Of a DNA stretch of 10,286 bases, positions 7,798-10,286 are shown one piece after another (the stretch's first letter is position 1; every line of letters begins with the position of its first letter). Origin of the DNA: Thermodesulfobacteriaceae bacterium. GTDB taxonomy: Bacteria > Desulfobacterota > Dissulfuribacteria > Dissulfuribacterales > UBA3076. The notes under the pieces are model-generated. The model was not told the DNA's origin. It made no database searches and was given only the letters and a program-made list of their open reading frames with translations. The position numbers and the translations under genes were made by a program. The DNA is taken from the NCBI GenBank assembly GCA_012961845.1, contig DTYO01000022.1, forward strand, positions 1 to 10,286. The letters run 5' to 3'.

Positions 7798-9666
7798 TCA
7801 GACCATACCCTTATTTTTAAGATAGACTCTTATGGCTGTGATGGCAGCCGGTGTCACTCCCGACGTGCGTGAGGCCCTGCCGAGAGAATCCGGTCTCTGG
7901 CGCATGAGTTTTTCCATGATTTCATTGGAAAGTCCGGGAACCTCTCTGTAGTCCAGATCATATGGAAGCTTCGTTGACTCCCATTTCCTGAACCTGGCAA
8001 TCTCGGCTTCCTGTCTGGCCACATAGCCCGCATATTTGGTTTCTATTTCCACGTGACACGCCGTCTCCGGCGAAAGTCCCCGGAGCGGAGCAAACTCCTC
8101 TGCGACTGCAGCCAGACTGATTTCCGGTCGCTTCAGCAGTTCCGAAAGTTTGATGCGCTGCCTGAGAGGTCTGCTACCCATGGACACCAGCCAGTCATTT
8201 TTCTCAGGCCCGACGGTTATGCCGCCGATTATCTCCATCGCCCTTTCGATGCCGGCGCGTTTTTCCCGGAACCTGCTCCACACCCTGTCATCCAGCAGCC
8301 TGATCTCTCTACCCACAGACATCAGCCTGAGATCGGCATTGTCTTCTCTCAGAAGGAGCCTGTACTCGGCCCTGGAAGTAAACATCCTGTAGGGCTCCTT
8401 GGTGCCCCTTGTGACCAGATCGTCTATCAGCACCCCTATATATGCCTGGGACCTGTCAAGGACAACCGGAGGCTCTTCCCTGACCCTGCGGGCGGCATTT
8501 ATGCCAGCCATCAGCCCCTGGGCCGCAGCCTCTTCATAACCTGAAGTTCCGTTTATCTGACCGGCGAAATAGAGCCCCCTGCAAAGGTGCGTCTCCAGAG
8601 ACGGCTTGAGCTGCACCGGGTCGGCATAATCGTATTCAATAGCATACCCCGGACGAAGGATCCTGGCATTCTCAAGCCCTCTTATGCTCTTGACCATTTC
8701 AAGCTGCACGTCGACAGGCAGGCTGGTTGAAATCCCGTTGGGATAGATCTCGACTGTATCTAGCCCCTCCGGTTCCAGAAAGATCTGATGTCTCTCCCGC
8801 TGGGGAAAACGGTGCACCTTGTCTTCAATGGATGGACAGTACCTTGCCCCTACTCCTTCGATGATTCCGGTGAACAGAGGCGACCTGTCCAGTCCCCTCT
8901 GTATGACCTCATGGGTTTTCCGGTTTGTATATGTGATGTAACAGGGTTGTTGAGGGAGGGGAGTTTCTTCTGTCGAAAATGAAAATGGCCTGGGCGGCAC
9001 GTCTCCATCCTGCCGTTCCAGACCTTCGAAATTTATGGAGCCAGCATGGAGCCGCGGTGTAGTTCCCGTCTTGAGCCTTCCCATTTCGAAACCAAGATCT
9101 TGAAGGGAGGCCGAAAGATGGTTGGACGGCGGATCTCCCAGACGGCCGGCCGGGAAACGATTCAGGCCGATGTGGATCAGCCCCTTCAGGAAGGTGCCGG
9201 TGGTAATGATCACGGCCTGCCCGTGTATTTCCTGTCCGACGGTTGTTTCTATCCCGAACACCCTACCGTCTCTGGCCAGGATCCGTCCGGCCATTGCCTG
9301 CATGATGTCCAGGTTGTCCTGACCCTCTATGATCCTTTTCATGCGCAGCCTGTAGAGCAGCCTGTCGGCCTGAGCTCTACTGGCCCTCACTGCCGGCCCC
9401 TTGGATGTATTGAGATGCCTGAACTGGATGCCGGTGGCATCTATGTTCCTTGCCATCTCACCACCCAGGGCGTCTATCTCCCTGACAAGATGCCCCTTGG
9501 CTAGGCCGCCTATGGCCGGATTGCAGCTCATGGCCGCTATGGTATCCAGGTTTATCGTAAGGAGACAGGTGGAAACACCAAGCCTGGCGGAGGCAAGAGC
9601 CGCCTCACAGCCTGCATGGCCTGCGCCTACGACTATTACTCCGTATTTCCTAGCAAAAACCGACAT
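7798..9666 (-). CDS. mnmG: tRNA uridine-5-carboxymethylaminomethyl modification enzyme MnmG (GidA)
   Basis: MnmG, with MnmE, adds the carboxymethylaminomethyl (or aminomethyl) group to U34 of tRNAs that read split codon boxes, using FAD, NADH and methylene-tetrahydrofolate. The frame is open for 622 residues against 629 in E. coli. The FAD Rossmann motif VVGAGHAGCEAA starts at residue 12. CNPAIGGLAKGHLVREID contains Cys48, and GARYCPSIEDKVHRFPQ contains Cys277; both correspond to the conserved cysteines of E. coli MnmG. FAGQINGTSGYEEAAAQG and TSRAEYRLLLREDNAD follow, and the C-terminal helical tRNA/MnmE-binding domain ends RTSGVTPAAITAI. An in-frame TAA 9 nt before the ATG (9673-9675) excludes a longer protein; AGG lies about 10 nt upstream. 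It lies 70 bp after mazG and probably shares its transcript. It is convergent with the AOR remnant, with no clear hairpin terminator between them. No lesion was seen, unlike the opposite-strand genes. Confidence 0.97.
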   Translation of the reverse strand: MSVFARKYGVIVVGAGHAGCEAALASARLGVSTCLLTINLDTIAAMSCNPAIGGLAKGHLVREIDALGGEMARNIDATGIQFRHLNTSKGPAVRASRAQADRLLYRLRMKRIIEGQDNLDIMQAMAGRILARDGRVFGIETTVGQEIHGQAVIITTGTFLKGLIHIGLNRFPAGRLGDPPSNHLSASLQDLGFEMGRLKTGTTPRLHAGSINFEGLERQDGDVPPRPFSFSTEETPLPQQPCYITYTNRKTHEVIQRGLDRSPLFTGIIEGVGARYCPSIEDKVHRFPQRERHQIFLEPEGLDTVEIYPNGISTSLPVDVQLEMVKSIRGLENARILRPGYAIEYDYADPVQLKPSLETHLCRGLYFAGQINGTSGYEEAAAQGLMAGINAARRVREEPPVVLDRSQAYIGVLIDDLVTRGTKEPYRMFTSRAEYRLLLREDNADLRLMSVGREIRLLDDRVWSRFREKRAGIERAMEIIGGITVGPEKNDWLVSMGSRPLRQRIKLSELLKRPEISLAAVAEEFAPLRGLSPETACHVEIETKYAGYVARQEAEIARFRKWESTKLPYDLDYREVPGLSNEIMEKLMRQRPDSLGRASRTSGVTPAAITAIRVYLKNKGMV

Positions 9667-9736
9667 ATTGTCTTAACCTGCACACGGATCGTCACGGGAC
9701 AATACGCGCTGTTCCTGTACTGTCTGATGATCTGTA

Positions 9737-10286
9737 TCAGCTCTCCGACTTCGCCCTCTCCCACACCTCGTTCATCTCTTCAGCCGTGCAGTGCGAGATT
9801 TCATGGCCTTCAGAGCCAAGGATATCTTCCATGGCATGAAAACGCCTCTCAAATCTGTTAAGAGTGTGCTGCAGGACCTCCTCGGGATTGATACCAAGCA
9901 GTCTCGACATATTCGCCAGGGTGAACAGGAGGTCTCCCATCTCCATTACTATTTCTTCTGTATTTCCGGATTCCAGTGCACACCTGAGTTCCCGCTCTTC
10001 CTCCTTCACCTTTGCCCACACGTCAGACGCATCAGCCCAGTCAAATCCCACTCTGGAAGCCCTTTCTCCCATGCGAAAAGCCCTCTGGAGGGCTGGAAGG
10101 GCTCTGGGCAGGTTTCCAAGGACGCTCTGTCTCTTCCCCTTTTTCATGGCCTCGCCGGCCTTGATGGCCTGCCAGTTGGCTGTTACCTCCTCAGAGGTCT
10201 CAACTTTCAGGTCCCCAAAGATATGCGGGTGTCGACGGATCATCTTTTCAGCAATCCCCTCGAGTGCGTTTCTCAGGAAATCTGCA
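9737..10286 (-). CDS. mazG: nucleoside triphosphate pyrophosphohydrolase MazG, partial (5' end beyond the window)
   Basis: MazG hydrolyses nucleoside triphosphates to monophosphate and pyrophosphate, cleaning the nucleotide pool and, in E. coli, affecting ppGpp levels. The visible 182 codons are the C-terminal two thirds of the usual ~260. The frame stays open to the window edge, reading DFLRNALEGIAEKM before IRRHPHIFGD, so the ATG at 10243 is internal and not the start. The C-terminal MazG domain is intact: KVKEEERELRCAL with EEIVMEMGDLLF provides the Glu/Asp set (EExxE ... ExxD) that binds the Mg-NTP, followed by LGINPEEVLQHTLNRFERRF. FDWADASDVWAK precedes it. It ends with TGA (TCA at 9737-9739 on the + strand), 70 bp before mnmG. 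The N-terminal MazG domain and the start codon are outside the window. No lesion is seen. Confidence 0.93.
   Translation of the reverse strand, partial: ADFLRNALEGIAEKMIRRHPHIFGDLKVETSEEVTANWQAIKAGEAMKKGKRQSVLGNLPRALPALQRAFRMGERASRVGFDWADASDVWAKVKEEERELRCALESGNTEEIVMEMGDLLFTLANMSRLLGINPEEVLQHTLNRFERRFHAMEDILGSEGHEISHCTAEEMNEVWERAKSES

Noticed and set aside
9046..9504. 152-codon + strand frame inside mnmG
   Set aside because: It is an antisense shadow of a fully conserved, intact mnmG.
9724..9740. Small inverted repeat CTGAT/ATCAG near the mazG stop as a terminator
   Set aside because: The stem is only 5 bp, has no T-run in either direction and overlaps the end of mazG; it is likely chance.

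Overview
The window looks like chromosomal DNA of an anaerobic, fermenting or sulfate-reducing type bacterium of moderate GC, most like Desulfobacterota/Desulfovibrionales. That placement is inferred from a long-form DRTGG phosphotransacetylase, a tungsten-type aldehyde:ferredoxin oxidoreductase (AOR) with its own 4Fe-4S partner, and high-GC-style protein sequences. There are no rRNA, tRNA, CRISPR or transposase sequences that I can see.

Layout. On the + strand, positions 1-7786 hold one dense series of central-carbon genes: edd (tail only), eda, pta, ackA, glgP, an AOR-type ferredoxin, and the AOR N-terminal third. Most junctions overlap by 4-8 bp (eda/pta, pta/ackA, ackA/glgP, ferredoxin/aor), as in a translationally coupled operon. 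On the - strand, facing this block, lie mnmG (7798-9666) and mazG (9737 to beyond the right edge). The only clear non-coding stretch is 193-355, which carries a perfect 9-bp inverted repeat.

The main observation is that nearly every gene of the + strand block is broken, while its protein sequence is still easily read by switching frames. I count at least a dozen lesions: edd one frameshift; pta two frameshifts and an in-frame TAA; ackA one frameshift; glgP one frameshift and an in-frame TAG; the ferredoxin one frameshift, an in-frame TGA, an apparent internal deletion and a Cys-to-Tyr change in a cluster motif; aor an in-frame TAG, two frameshifts and loss of about two thirds of its length. 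By contrast eda, mnmG and the visible part of mazG (about 3.1 kb together) have none. This looks like recent, selective decay of an energy-metabolism operon in a genome undergoing reduction, as in host-restricted symbionts, with tRNA modification and nucleotide sanitation genes kept.

How the genes would have worked together: GlgP releases glucose-1-phosphate from glycogen; Edd and Eda (Entner-Doudoroff) turn 6-phosphogluconate into pyruvate and glyceraldehyde-3-phosphate; Pta and AckA convert acetyl-CoA to acetate with ATP; AOR and its ferredoxin exchange electrons between aldehydes and acids. In the sequence as given, this route could not run from these copies. Several indels lie in homopolymers, so uncorrected sequencing error must be excluded, but the AOR truncation and the ferredoxin deletion are not explained that way.
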